A DNA stretch of 64,000 nt, from positions 25,358,001-25,422,000 of the forward strand of contig CM075101.1 of NCBI GenBank assembly GCA_037576195.1, given 5' to 3'. Both the position numbers and the translations under genes were made by a program. This DNA comes from Phytoseiulus persimilis (Eukaryota > Arthropoda > Arachnida > Mesostigmata > Phytoseiidae). Shown in pieces: positions 1 to 11,767 of this stretch. A model generated the notes under the pieces. The model saw only the letters and a program-made list of their open reading frames with translations. It was not told the origin of the DNA and ran no database searches. Each line of letters starts with the position of its first letter. The stretch's first letter is position 1.

Positions 1-347
1 GCAGTCGTCTCCCGGCTCAGCTCATATGATAAGCCGCCGCGCTCGTACCCGGTCTCACACTCACATGTGGGAGATGACGGGTCGCTCGAAGCGTAGGCTG
101 CAATAAAAAAACTTGCGTAATAGGCGTCAATCCAAGACAGGGGATAAACATGTAATATGGAGCACCCTCGTGGAAATCGCGCGGATGGGTTTCGCGCTCC
201 GAGAGCGCATCACGAGCCCAATGGGGCGAGGGACGTCTATCATACAATCCGCGCGAAAGGCTGGATACTAATTGCGAGAAGAATTCGCAATATACGCGAG
301 GAGGAATCAGGAAAGTACGACGCGATGTCCGGGATTACGGCTGTCAC

Positions 348-743
348 CTTCCGACCGTGGCCTCGATTTGTACTATGGGTCCTGGCGAGGCTCTGCGTTT
401 CCGATGGACGCTCGGCACCGATTGTAGCTTGTCCGACACCGCCGGAAAAATCCAAGAGTCGATTCCGATTCGGAGCGAATACCCCGACTCTCGTGCTCCA
501 TCTGATAGACGTCGCCGTAGAATTGATTTCCCGGCATCTGTAGCATAGAGCCTGATGTTTCACTCCAGTTCGGACTTCGGATGCTGATTCATAACTGAAG
601 AGTTCCAACGAAGTTCGAGGCCCTCTACTCTTTTGATGGGAGACGGGCGTCAGGAGGGACACCGGTGACCGAAGAACCGCACTTCGAGGGCTGGCGAGCA
701 GGTTCTCGCTGTCGCCTGGAAAGGTCCCTGAGCTGGCGACCAT
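348..743 (-). CDS. candidate coding exon, unknown product
   Basis: I do not recognise this protein. An open frame starts at an ATG at 743 (MVASSGTFPG) and runs 132 codons to a good donor, GGAAG|GTGACA, with the intron starting at 347; the exon ends in phase 0. The frame stays open a further 36 codons past the donor to 240. The encoded segment is rich in Ser, Arg and Thr, with a CYRC pair near residues 67-70; no domain or membrane segment is evident. I see no matching acceptor downstream, so the next exon is not placed. A shorter plus-strand frame (157-543) overlaps and cannot be excluded as the real one. The call rests on the start codon, codon appearance and donor only. Confidence 0.27.
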
Positions 744-1451
744 GCGCAGCGTCAGAGAGCTCTCAGCATCACTGAGCTCGTGAGCAATGCGGCTCTTCTC
801 GAATTTGGTATTTTCTGTAGTGCTCCTCTCGGAATCGTCATCGACGCTATATCTAGACCAAGTGTTCGACCGCGCGTGTGTGTTCTCTTAAGAGGCCGGG
901 AAAGTGTAAGACCGACATCCATCGGGGTTTCCTCCCACTGATGAACCGATCCGACATTCAGAATCGTGCTCGATGGAAGATTTTCGGGCTTGCGCGCACG
1001 CCAACGACTCGTCGCTCTGAACAGCTTATTCCGTCACGCTCAGCGTCGGAGATGCTCGATTGTCGGAACGAACATTCACATTGATTCGGGCTCGTGGAAG
1101 CGCTCCCGCATCGGGTTTCCATAACATGCCCTCATGGATCTTGTTCACTTTAGGACGCCGACTACGGGGAAGTCGTTCCGGTCATTGAACACAATTTAAC
1201 TTGGCATCATTAGTCCGATCATTCATCTGTCGTAAAGCGTCTTGCTTATCCGTACCGAGCGACGAAACAGACTGTTCAACCCTCATGGCTGTGCTCAGAA
1301 ACTAGCTCTTGTCGCTTTGAGGAAAATTCACGAACTGCAGGCACTTCTCTAAATATCTCTGAGCGGGCTTGTTTTCCAATCATCGAAACAGGTTGCGGGG
1401 TGATCACCGAAGCTCCCGCGCCGCGCTTCGATCAGAGATGCGATAAACAAA
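744..1451. other. no gene recognised
   Basis: About 700 bases with only short open frames on both strands. I see no repeat, transposon end or RNA gene here. It may hold the 5' flank of the candidate genes on either side. Confidence 0.4.
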
Positions 1452-1797
1452 ATGCACTCCAGGCCGATCGCTCTCTTCCAAGTCGTATGGGAAACTGACG
1501 AAATTTCACCCGTTTTTTCGGGTCCTCAGTTTTATGAGCCTGGTGTTCTCCTTCGTCCCTTCCGAATAATCGCCTGTGGCGATTCAAGCCCGCTTCCGAA
1601 GAGTTCGGCAATCAGTGGAACTGACTACCGGTATAGCAAATATCGCCTCGTGAGCATTTCGAGCGAACGGTAAGATTGTAACAGGGAGATAAGGGCCATG
1701 TAGGGAGGCCCGAACCTGCTCGCTGACAGCGTTGCTTGTAATTTTTCTTACCGTCACTCTCGACAGCTACAATGACAACAGCAACTATCGGATCTAG
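1452..1797 (+). CDS. small two-exon candidate gene, unknown product
   Basis: An ATG in AAAATGC context at 1452 opens a 73-codon frame beginning MHSRPIALFQVVW. The frame reaches a strong donor, GAACG|GTAAGA, with the exon ending at 1669 in phase 2. A good acceptor, CTCTCGACAG, ends at 1766 after a pyrimidine-rich stretch. The phase matches and adds a short second exon (1767-1797) ending in TAG, giving about 83 residues with a 97-base intron. The segment DEISPVFSGPQFYEP loosely resembles the start of a cadherin repeat, but the calcium-binding DxNDN motif is absent, so I make no family call. The opposite strand carries a competing 42-base exon (1793 to 1752) with good splice signals, so strand assignment is uncertain. 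Confidence 0.3.
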
Positions 1798-3143
1798 GAG
1801 CAAAGGGAAGGACTTGGGAAGCTTCGAGAGGATGACGCGGCTCAGACACGGCGGAGATACGTCGGCAGCGGGGCTCTCGTTACAACGAAAAGCGCGCAAT
1901 TTCGCACACTAGGGTGCTCGTGAACGAGTGCGTTGTATTGGCGCAAAAAGGCAGCGGGATTCTCTTCGATATTTGGTTGCTAACTAGATTAACACAAACT
2001 CAATAAAGAAGCCCTGCCCGCCTGGCTCCCAGTCAGTCAGTCAGTCGAGAGTGCACTCGGCAAACAGAGCTTAGGAGCTCGGTATGCCAGTCGTCACTTC
2101 CTCATACCGAGAGGCGTGAAAGCATGGCTGCAGTATCTCTAAGCGGCTCCAGGGTCTATTCAACGGAAAAATGCTCTTTCCGGTCGGATGTATCGGCGTG
2201 AACATCGTCGAGCTCCTTCTCCCTCGCAGTCGTCCTCATCTTCTGTACTGATGAAGCTTGACTAGGTCGAGAACGGGGAGAACTCGGCTTCAGCGGCGAC
2301 CGAGACAGCGGTGCGCTGTCCTGCCTCGCGTCCGCATCAACGCTCCCTCGTGGCTCCGCATGTACGAGGAGAGTTACAATAGATGCTGGAAGCCGCTACC
2401 TCACCTCGATTACCGAAGGCGTCGAAAACCCTCGCGTCGCTCACGTGCTCATGGAATGAGTATCTATCCAAAACTTTCACGCGTACCTCACAGCTCGCTC
2501 GCAGCTTGCATATGAATGCTGTTGGATCATTTATGAGTCTCGGTGAAGACTAACGTGATCAGATCATCATCGTGAACCCATGGTCATGATGACGCAAGCC
2601 GGAGCGGCCTCACGAAAGCAACCGCCGCCGGACGAGAACTCCGCTTGTCAGGTCTCGTTCCTTGAACATGTCCTCAACCAGCCAGCCATCGACATTCGTG
2701 AAGTCCGAAGAGAGTCACTGTTGCCCACCGATACTCTTGCTCACATCCTGTCATCGAAAATCGTGTCTGTTTTTCTCCGACGAGAAAAAAGAAGTGTGCC
2801 CCGTACGTGAAGCCTGGAAGTCAATTCTCGGAATTATTCCATCAATCTCCTGTGATAGATCCGCTACAATGAGGGGATAATCTCGAAAAAAAAAAAAAAC
2901 TTCCAGGGTCTACCCATTAGGCACAGCGGTCCCGCCGTCCACCTATAGAAACCCAACACTCCCGGCGCGAACGCAGGTTCGGCGCGTTCCAGCACTCCGA
3001 AATTTCGGCACAGAGTATCGCCCCTGATCAAGTTAACATCGTAACACGGTGTGGGGTCTATTTTGATCCCGAAGAGTCTCGACGTACCCTGTGTCCCGCC
3101 CTATCCTCAACGTGGGTTCTGGAGTGGATTTGATCGTTCTTAC
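1798..3143. other. no gene recognised; short simple repeats
   Basis: No supported gene. It contains a run of 14 A at 2886-2899, which could be the tail of an old retroposed copy, although I see no recognisable body upstream of it. A short AGTC tandem (about four units) lies at 2031-2047, just outside a small unassigned stretch. Confidence 0.4.
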
Positions 3144-3386
3144 GCGGATGCCTTGGTGAATCGCATCGAAAGGGCAGTCGAGGACTGATCTGTTGCGTTC
3201 CAAAACGTCATCTCCCGCCGGACTGAATGCGAGGCCAGACTTATCCGGAGAGAAGGCCCACGGCCTCTTGTAGATGCGCTCAAGTGGTCTCACAACCCGT
3301 CCATCACGACGCGCTCGATTCCGGGGCTCTGATCGACCCCAAACGAAACCCGGTTGTGAAACAGTAAGGCTTCTGCCGAATACCAC
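3144..3386 (-). CDS. candidate coding exon, unknown product
   Basis: The minus-strand frame from 3386 is open for 81 codons up to a strong donor, ATCCGC|GTAAGA, with the last exon base at 3144 in phase 0. The product includes a segment SPDKSGLAFSPAGDDVLE and ends FDAIHQGIR; it is soluble-looking and unrecognised. There is no ATG at the 5' limit, so the real 5' border is probably an acceptor; GGTCGATCAG near 3334 is one option. The frame continues past the donor to 3033, so read-through cannot be excluded. Confidence 0.27.
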
Positions 3387-3576
3387 AGCTTGCGAGTGTG
3401 TTTCGTTTGACGTGTATAACTGTTAATCAGTATCGGCCATTCACAAGTATTGGTCACGATCAGGTTTGCTCCACAGGGTCGATTCGTTTTTCGATCCAAG
3501 CCCAGGCCTCGAACCCATCGACCCGAAATTCCGGGATCCCACCTGTGCGGACGAGACAGAGGCAAACTGTACTCAG

Positions 3577-3724
3577 GCTGAAACTCGACGTCAAGGATCC
3601 ATCAGATTGGTCGCAGACCGTGAACTGCGCTTGTGACGTTCGGAGATGGCTCGTACGCTCCCGATCGGGCGATGAGGGTTCGCAAAAACCTATAAATCCA
3701 CTGTTTCAGAGCTCAACGTTGAAG
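3577..3724 (+). CDS. candidate coding exon, unknown product
   Basis: A plus-strand open segment lies between the acceptor ACTGTACTCAG (ending 3576) and the donor TTGAAG|GTATCA (exon end 3724). It encodes about 49 residues that begin LKLDVKDPSDWSQTV and end SSTLK. The frame is open well beyond both borders (3398-3778), so the borders are chosen only for their splice signals. I see no domain. Its neighbour at 3144-3386 lies on the other strand; at most one of the two neighbouring models may be real. Confidence 0.22.
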
Positions 3725-6700
3725 GTATCAGCTCGAACCAGACTCGGCGAGAATTCTTTCATGTTCGAGCCACCTTAGAGCTCTGTGCGATTCCGGAACC
3801 GAGCAGCTACGGTAGATCCTGATCGTAAGCAGCCCAAGAAACTATTGTTAACCACCAGAGCTCATAATGCTGCTCTTCTTTATGACTTGCGAACAGTTTG
3901 CCGAATCCACAGCAGAGAGGCAAACAATGTTGTTTCGACAACCACGAACCCTGTTCAGCAGTTCTGCGAGAATCGTAGAGGTGCGCTGCAGAGAATCCTC
4001 TCGCTACCTGCAAATGGCTTTGCAAGATACCATACTCTGGCGACCGCTCGCTCCCCCGGTGGGATTCGCTTGGAGACCAGAGGAACAGCGCGGCGTACCG
4101 GACGGGAAATACCATTGCCGGAGATACGTCCGGTCCAGTCACCGAAAGCGTAAAGCAGGCTGGCTGGCAGTCCGTCCGCCCCTTCATTAGCTTTCAATCA
4201 GGCTGCTGATCCATTTACGAAAGCTCTGCCACCCACGGCTCGCCTCCGCCCCTCTGCGCGACGCTGGTTAGCTCGATTTCCCACACCGCCCTGGCAGTCG
4301 CGACCAACGCCGAAGAGCAACCATCTTCACTGAGAATCGCGCAGTTTCTTCCATTCCACATTCACTGCCCCCAATGAAAGAACGTTTGCGTTTCCGTGAT
4401 CACCGAAACCTAGTCTGAGCGGCTGCTGCGACGTCCTGTTGACTCCGTATCCTTCAACGGAAGTGATTTTCCGCACGTAGCGGGATTGCGTCACCGCGGG
4501 TTTGTGTTAAATATTCCGATAAGGACCGTTCTCGTTCGTAGCCCCGGACTCGGTCAGCTTCGGCCTGAGACGGACTTCCAAAATCGGACGAGTTCCTAAC
4601 AAACGAACTTTCCGGGGGCGTGCCCCTAAGCCCACCCCGGCGAATTTCGGTTTCCCTACCTCACAAGTACGAGCATGCCGCCTCGCAAAGCTGATCATCC
4701 ATAACTTTCACAGCTACTGAAAATTAGATCCCCAGAACATAAATGGGTAGTTTCAACGACGTGGATCGGCTCGCGGCGTTGGATACCTCCGGAGGGAACA
4801 GGCTAAGCAGGCTCTATATGATTTATGGTCCTCACCGAAACTGCGGGGGAATTCATTTGCTTCCGCCAGCCTCTTCAATCTCTCGCCGTTCCCACCCCTC
4901 GCCAATTTCCACCACAGGGAGAGTGGCATCGTGAGGCTCTGTTTCTGTGTTGAACTTGGTAATGGGACACCGTTCCGCTTTTGACACGGAATACTGGGAA
5001 ATCAGGGAACCTGATCTGATCCAATGAATTCCAATCTCGTGGTTCGGAGGCTAGACACGATGGACTTTCGACCGAGTTCCATGAGCTCGAGCCCGGGCGG
5101 CTCTCGAGGAACCGCAAGAAGCTTATCGCGAACTCCTCATGTAAACGTCTCTGAGGATTCCGTCAACGCCTGCTGCGGAGCGATGGTGAACAACCGAGTG
5201 AACATAAACTGGCTGTTCGTTCGGAGTGATGTTAATATGACTCGCGCGATTCCTCAGCGCCTTCCGTGCTCAGTGCGTTCTTTTCCTCTATTCGTTCGCA
5301 CACGCGATTGCATCGCCTTGGCTCCTCACAGGTAGGCTCATTCGTGTACCTGGCAAACATCGTCGCATGCCTTCTCGTTCCCTGAGGCTGTCTGGTAAAC
5401 AGTGGCAAACAGCGGATGGATGAATCACATGCCAGTAAACGATGTTTGGCTGGCTCTCCTCGTACTATACAGGTCGATATCGGCCTAGATAGGCGGTGTG
5501 AGTATATCTGCACCGGATAACGAACGCTTTGAGGCGAGTCTCCAGTGGGGGGATACTTCAACTATTGCTTTGCTGGTTGAAACACTGCAAGCTGTAGTTC
5601 TCTCCACAACTCTCAAGTCCTGCTGGAGACCAGGAGGAATAACGAATAGCCGAACGAGGAACTGCGATGCCAGAGATAACAAACCGGTGCCGGGTCGTCT
5701 GATGAGGCGTTTTTGAGAGGAAGCGAGTGGGAGCATCAAAGGCAACAATGAAATACTCAACAGAGACGAGGACGGCGAACCAGAGAGCGATAGCACACTC
5801 GGTCGGCTTCAGAACTTTCCCTCCATACTAGCACGTGACTTCAGCGCTGAGGAAAACAATGAGACAAGCCAGTCTTCTGAGCAAAGTGGTTGCTCATGGT
5901 TCCGAAGAATTGGCATTGTCGATTGTGTTCATAGAGTACGACGCGCAATCATCGATGGATTCTGAGCCGAGTAACGCATCTGAGGATCTGATTTGCGGTT
6001 GCCAGCGTCCGAGTCCATTGGATTCTCTCCGTTGAAGGCAGCGAGGGATCCAACGGCTTCTCTGTTCCAAGTTTTGTAGCAAGACTTCTTTGGACCCAAC
6101 ACGAGGGCAGGAGAAGTTTGCCGACAACTGACTTATCCTGCGCCCACTAATCAAGCGTGGGGACTTCGATGGCGATCCGCTCCCTCAATCCGAAGTTGAG
6201 TTTGAGCTCATTCATCGATCGTTCAACAACCGGGTCCTCCAAGAGAGGATCACGAAGGAGAAGCGGGAATCCTATCAAGCAGCGTCGGCTATACCGTGAA
6301 TGCCCTTACCGGCGATGATCTCGCCGCCGGAAATCCTGTTACTCGACAATGATTCGAGCAAGTTTCGCATCAAGCCATACCCGCGGGTTCGGGGCCGAGG
6401 CAGCATCTCGATCAACTACCTCGGGAACCCCTCACCTTTATTCGAGAGCCTCGGTCCCATGTTCCCCGCTTCATTCACAACCGCCATCATAATAATCATA
6501 ATTTTCATACTTGGTCACAGTCATATTTACGCTCGATAATCATAATCTTGAGCAAGATGCAAAGTATCGCATTCCATTCCTTGTCTGGTTGCGGTACTGC
6601 GGAGCATATTTTTCGCCCTTATTGGTGTATTCTCAGCACCACTGGTTACTTCGAGAACTATTCTCGTCCCTCGACCATCCCGAAATAGAGCTGGTCAAAT

Positions 6701-7174
6701 TCAGGGAACATAATAAAGAAGTCTTCGAGAAGAAACGGCATCGTAACTCTCGAATAGAGCAGGAAGGATGGAATAGGAGTACAGGAGCCATTGGCAAATG
6801 CGGTGTCAGATGTCAAGATGCTGACAGCTCGCTTGTCACACGTCCGAGTGGCGACAGAGAAAAACGCCTTCTTCAGAACAATAATGGAATTTTCTTCCCG
6901 TCGTCCTAATTTTCTCTCTAGCTCCGAAACCTTTGTCTTTCTCTGAGAGCGGAAGAGGGAAAGATGAAAGAACAGAAACTTCGACCCAGGAGACATGTCT
7001 GTGTCCTCGTGTCTGAGTTGCGTCAAGTCGCTGTCCGAGCCTCAACGTTGAACAGGCGGGAGCCTGTGTGTCCGCGCGCCAATCTTTAAAATCAACAGCA
7101 GATTCTGGGGTTGCTGCTCCGTCCACTCGGTTATCCGACTGCGTCTTGATGTCAGTTCTCATCTGTAGTTCACG
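3725..7174. other. no gene recognised
   Basis: Several frames of 60-130 codons occur on both strands (for example 3785-4190 plus, 6511-6909 plus, 6658-7026 minus), but none has convincing start or splice support or a recognisable domain. A short GC-rich palindrome (GGGGGCGTGCCCC) sits at about 4614. A frame at 7162-6836 minus continues in phase beyond the stop of the gene at 7175; see that entry. Confidence 0.35.
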
Positions 7175-7594
7175 TCATTTCTCCCTGGAACGCCTGATCT
7201 CTTTCTTGTGCCGCTCCATCAAATCATTTGACGTCGTCTTCTTGTCAGCCATGTCTCTCCCCGCGGGTAGTGTTTCCATGAGGTGGCCAAAGCCGGTTTT
7301 CCCCGTAGTCAATAGAACCCCTGGAGTTTCCCGCTCGGCTCTTGAAGGCACCTGAAACGGCACCGTCGGAATCGGATGCGGCAGCATCCGTTGACAAAAC
7401 TCGTGATCGCCCCAGAACGAGCGGAACTTCATCTCGGAAGTCAGCCATCGCAAACTCGGTCGTTCGTTGACAATAATTCTTGACGGCACCATCTCTCAAC
7501 CTGTAATGGAACTTCAACAGTTGAGCGACGTCGACAGGAAATGTGTGTTTCTGTTCTTCCGGGCTCCTTGCGGCCGACGCGGCAATCCCGAGGC
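7175..7594 (-). CDS. candidate spliced gene fragment, unknown product
   Basis: This is one of the best-supported coding segments. An acceptor with a good tract, AAACACTTTTCAG, ends at 7595. The exon 7594-7352 is open for 80 codons with strongly coding-like composition, including SPEEQKHTFPVDVAQLLKFH and later TTEFAMADFRDEVPLVLG. It ends at the donor TTTCAG|GTGCCT in phase 1. A following exon 7254-7175 fits that phase and ends in a lysine/arginine-rich, coiled-coil-like tail (NDLMERHKKEIRRSREK) before TGA. Its acceptor (GGGGAGAG) is poor, so the 97-base intron is uncertain. Four codons after that TGA the same frame reopens with a further ATG and 108 codons (7162-6836). Upstream exons would lie at higher coordinates and are not placed. 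Family unknown. Confidence 0.42.
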
Positions 7595-7668
7595 CTGAAA
7601 AGTGTTTCCTTCCACTCGGAAAAACTGTTCTATCAGAACGCTTCTATTCGATATCACTGGCTTTCGCA

Positions 7669-7698
7669 GTTGTTGCTGTTGTTGTTGGTATCGTTGTT
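7669..7698. repeat. GTT/CAA trinucleotide microsatellite
   Basis: An interrupted run of GTT units (CAA on the minus strand). On the minus strand it reads as a short glutamine run in one frame, but it lies just upstream of the acceptor at 7595 and is more likely intronic. Confidence 0.7.
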
Positions 7699-9567
7699 GA
7701 AAGAGGACAAATGAAACAGGGCTCGATTGTCGAAAGCCATGAGAGTTATAGATCGATCTGTCGGAAGCGGGGGGTTTCTGTTTGCTTCCGAGCCGAAGCA
7801 AGTCAGTAACAATAGCTAATCCGTGGAGTCGTCGACTCGTTTCTCGGTCAGGTGGCCCACCGCACTTCTTCACCCTGACTGCTGTTCACACTTGTCGGGA
7901 TATTACTAGCTAGGTTCAGGAGTACCGGACACCAGACTCCGGAGCTCTGCTGGGGCATGAATTGAGGTTGCTTCGAACACATGGTTCTGGTCAGCGTTCG
8001 AACCGCGAGGTAGGTTGGTGCTATGGGATTCAGCTTGAGCGAGAATCACTCGAAGTCGCTTGATTCAGCCATATCAAACCATCCCACACTGATTGATTCA
8101 TCAGACTGACCCGTGGAACGCGGTATCATATACACACGGCATCGAATTCGTTCGGTAGGGCAGGGATCGATTCTGGCCAGGCCATCCTCCGTTTTGGCCG
8201 AAATTCTCCGATTCCACTCTACATCGATTTCAGCTCTTGGACATTCCGATGATTCACTGTCATTCACGGGATCGACTCGTTCTCGAGTCTGCTCTGGAGG
8301 AGAAATATGTTATTCGTTGCGTTGTCCGATAAGCTTCCGAATCCTCGAGCCAAACGGTTCGATAATGTATGTCAGTCCCCGTATCTTCGGGAGCAGAAAG
8401 ATAAGCGCGAGACGCGGGGGCGAGCCCCATTCTCGCTATGCGATGTGTCTCATCGATCCACACGGACCGACTCTATGGCCTGGCATCGGCTAAAGTTGAT
8501 ATTGAATCGCGGTGTTGCGCGTCTGCTTCCTTTCTTCACACCTTCCGCTCTCGCTCGTTCTCGCCGGCGACAACAGCAAACCTGACGAGCTGAGCTCTTA
8601 GAGGTTCAAACTCAGCAACTTTCGCATCAGAGAAATCTCCGCTGACTACGGCTCATAATGCCAGTTCGGATCTCGCGTCACTGTTCATCTGTTCGCCTGC
8701 CGTGACAATGAGAGCGACAGAGGTCGGCTCATTCGCGTACGAGGCTCTTGTTCCGCTCGATTCTTCCGCTCACTCCGGTTCCTCTTGTCCTGAACTTCGC
8801 TGATACGGAGAGCGCATACACAAAGGCCAAACGACCACCGCCGCTTCCAACACGGCCCGTTGGTCGGGCGGGCGGGGAATAAAGGGAGTGGAAGGGGGAG
8901 CGCAGAAGGAGGGACAGAAGAGCAGCTGGATGACGATGCCAGCACGGAACTAAAAACTGCTCCGCAGCCATTCGTTCATTAAGGCCGGCGACTATTCGCC
9001 TCAAACTGGCAAACTCGTTGTTCGTAACACTCCCCAAACGTACGCCACATACGTTTAGCAGCGCGGCCTGCGAGCCCAGGCCACCGGCCTGCCTATCTCT
9101 CGTCCGCCTTCCTTCCTTCCTGCCCGCCTGTTTGTCTGCTTGCGTTCCTGAAAGCCCAGTTGCCGGCAACCAACGCATACTTTCCCCAACTCAATGAGGA
9201 GCCAACCCATCCATCCGTGTCCAACGACCCACCCGACCGTACGCGCAAGCACGAGGCTGGAAAGTAATTAAACAGGGAACATTAACAGAAACACGTGGGG
9301 CACAACACAAATGGGAAAGCCGACCGGAGAGACTGCAGATTCCTGATCGCACGATCCAACTTCCCAGATCTACTCATCTTCCGAGGTCAACCACGACCAG
9401 CCTCTCACCAGTCTGACGATTGCAGCACACCATGATCCTCCTCATCGGTCAATGCATCTGCTGACATACGAGGATCTCATGGTTTTTCATGCGGCGGAAC
9501 TTACTCGTTTATCCGGAACGCTCGGCTGCTGGGAAGAGGCGGTTTCGTGCGCACCATTACTGTACAA
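7699..9567. other. no gene recognised; pyrimidine-rich stretch
   Basis: Open frames here are short and overlapping. From about 8820 to 9250 the plus strand is rich in CCTTCC/CCCGCC-type pyrimidine runs and the minus strand in purines, giving low-complexity Arg/Gly/Glu translations that I do not take as protein. It could be an intron, untranslated region or promoter-proximal DNA; nothing identifies which. Confidence 0.35.
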
Positions 9568-10295
9568 CAGGGGTTCCCAGAGTGGTCTATATAGACCCCC
9601 AGGGGTCGATATCATTTCTCAAGGGGTCTAAGGGATTCGCGGGAAAAAACGGGGGTCGATGAGCCGACGAAAAGGGTCCACGGCCACTTACACAAAGAAA
9701 GATGCCTAGGTCTCACTCTGGTTTCGTCGGTTTCTTGGACCAATGCATTCGGCTATAACCCTTTGGAGGAACAAGCAGTTTCTGCTCTAAATACTCGGGC
9801 CATTTTGGGGGTGGAAAGCAGCAACTCTCACCCCCAATCGGTTTTAGCGCCAACTACCGCTGGCAAAGAGGAGAAACTCAAAATCTGGATTCCGTGACGG
9901 TCTACATTGATCACGTACATCTCCATCACTATGGGCGATCGCGAGAAGGTGTTTCATCGCTTCTCCGTCCTCATATCTGGCAGAGAGAGGCTTCAATGCA
10001 GTAGTCAATATTGTTATCAGGACCAGGAAAATGATGGCCAACGCTGAACGTGGCGGTCTGCGGCTGATTACCGCTCCAGGACAAAACTCGAAGAATTGGG
10101 TTTCGTCACATCAAGTAGACACATCTCATTGAGAACACGTACCACCGTATATGAATTACGCCCAATAGAGAGACCTTCAATCTAATCCTCGTAAATACTG
10201 AATTTCAGTGATTGAGGCTCATACTAGTTGGGGGTCTACACGAGCTTAGAAAATTGCACGGGGGTCATTACGGTGAAAGAGTTTGGGAACCCCTG
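9568..10295. mobile_element. non-autonomous hAT-type DNA transposon
   Basis: A complete 728-bp element. The left end is CAGGGGTTCCCA (9568-9579) and the right end is its exact reverse complement (10284-10295). It is flanked by CTGTACAA (9560-9567) and TTGTACAA (10296-10303), an 8-bp target duplication with one mismatch, as expected of hAT transposases. Subterminal sequences on both ends contain repeated GGGGGTC/GGGGTCTA motifs, also usual in this group. The interior has no transposase-like frame; the longest is about 65 codons (10041-9844 minus), so the element would have depended on a partner in trans. An orphan end with a nearly identical start lies at 52364. Confidence 0.85.
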
Positions 10296-11767
10296 TTGTA
10301 CAATGTTCGTCCGTATGCCATTGAGATATCGCATCGTTCAGAATCTTGCTACCTTGCGCGATCGGAAGTCCGGTCCGAATGCCCGGCGGAGCACGCTGCG
10401 TAAGCACATTTCACGGAGCGGAGCTTGGATGGGGCGAGAACGTGAGCCTCCACCCGAGCAGCGAATGCATTTATCACCCCGCTCGTGAATCCATCGACCG
10501 GCGTGGGCTCCCTGGCGGAGAGTTCCTTCAGATCGCGCGATAACTTACCGTCCTCAATACCAGAAGGAAGGATCGGAGCGGTTTCGCCTGGAGTTTTTGA
10601 ATCAACTCGATCGTATGAAACAGACTGCGACGTGGTTCGCATAGCTCTCCATCGGGCAAAACTGCCATTTCCATCATGCTTGCGATCTACTCTTGACGTT
10701 CGTAATCGGACCCCATCCGATCTCTGTAACATGATCTCTCGGAGGGCGACCTCGGACGCTCTCCGACTTTGAGAGAAATTGTGTGATCCAGGGATCCTCG
10801 TTCGGAATGCGAGCTTGATCGCTCAGCGGACGTTGTACGCTGCTCGATAACACCGGAGGTGCGACTCGACACGGATGTGCGTCAATATCAGGATCTGACA
10901 TCGCGTTCAGCGGGACGTCTGCTAATCTATTGTCCCCAAGACCGACACCGCAGTCCGTCGGAGACGCAGTCATTGAGCGAGCGGGAAGAAACGAAAGTGA
11001 GAAGGTCCTCGTACCGAGAACAATGTATGGAAATTTATTCGAAGCCTTTCTTCTTGTCTCCAGATGGTGAGATGGATGGACGGATCGATTGGTGGATGTT
11101 ACGCGCGTCCATACATTGGAAGTCGAACAGTATTCGCAGCCTTTACGCTCGAACGAACACCGATGGAGACGCCGGCTGAGGTGCATCAAGCTGCGGTTGG
11201 CCGCTCAGACCGACTGGCTGCCGCACAGCACACATCGAACGACCTGGTGCGCCACCCGTTTCGCAAGTCGCATCGTCACGCCTTAACGTTTCGCCAAATT
11301 GGCTCCGCAGTCCAAACCAAAGGTGGAAGCGTTCGGTGGAGCCCGCTCGATAACAAGCACACGCTACATAAACTCATCCTCTATCCCGGCTCATGGAGAC
11401 ACTTTCACGCGCATCTGAACCACCGGCTGGAAAACAGCCTTGAGCGGATAGAAGACGTGCAAGGCTGCCTACGAACGGTCTTTTCCTCACGTGTCCAAAA
11501 ACTTCTACATTAACAGTGGAGTTGGACTTGGGCCTGCATCACTCTGGGGACTCGTTGATCCACAGCGAAGACCGAAAGTCCACTCGACAACTCGGTCTGG
11601 TTGCACTCAAAGACAGCGCGCGACAACATCAGCACAAACGTCGTCCTGAAATTCGTTCTTGCTGCAATCCGATTCTGACGATTCGGCTCATTGATGACTC
11701 GTGTTGTTGCGACAAAATAGTGTCATTCTGTGTGAAAATTAGCTCTCGTATACATTCATCCACCTGC
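10296..11767. other. no gene recognised between the two hAT elements
   Basis: Frames of up to 171 codons (11189-10674 minus) and 149 codons (11064-11513 plus) occur but overlap one another on opposite strands without clear start or splice support, and I recognise no domain. This is host sequence separating the two transposons, judged by their target duplications. Confidence 0.35.

Noticed and set aside
7162-7180. Selenocysteine at the in-frame TGA near 7177
   Set aside because: No SECIS-like structure or known selenoprotein family was recognised; mutation, splicing or chance is more likely.
8729-9252. 149- and 65-codon minus frames (KEGRR/GRKEGG-rich)
   Set aside because: They arise from purine-rich low-complexity DNA and have no domain or splice support.
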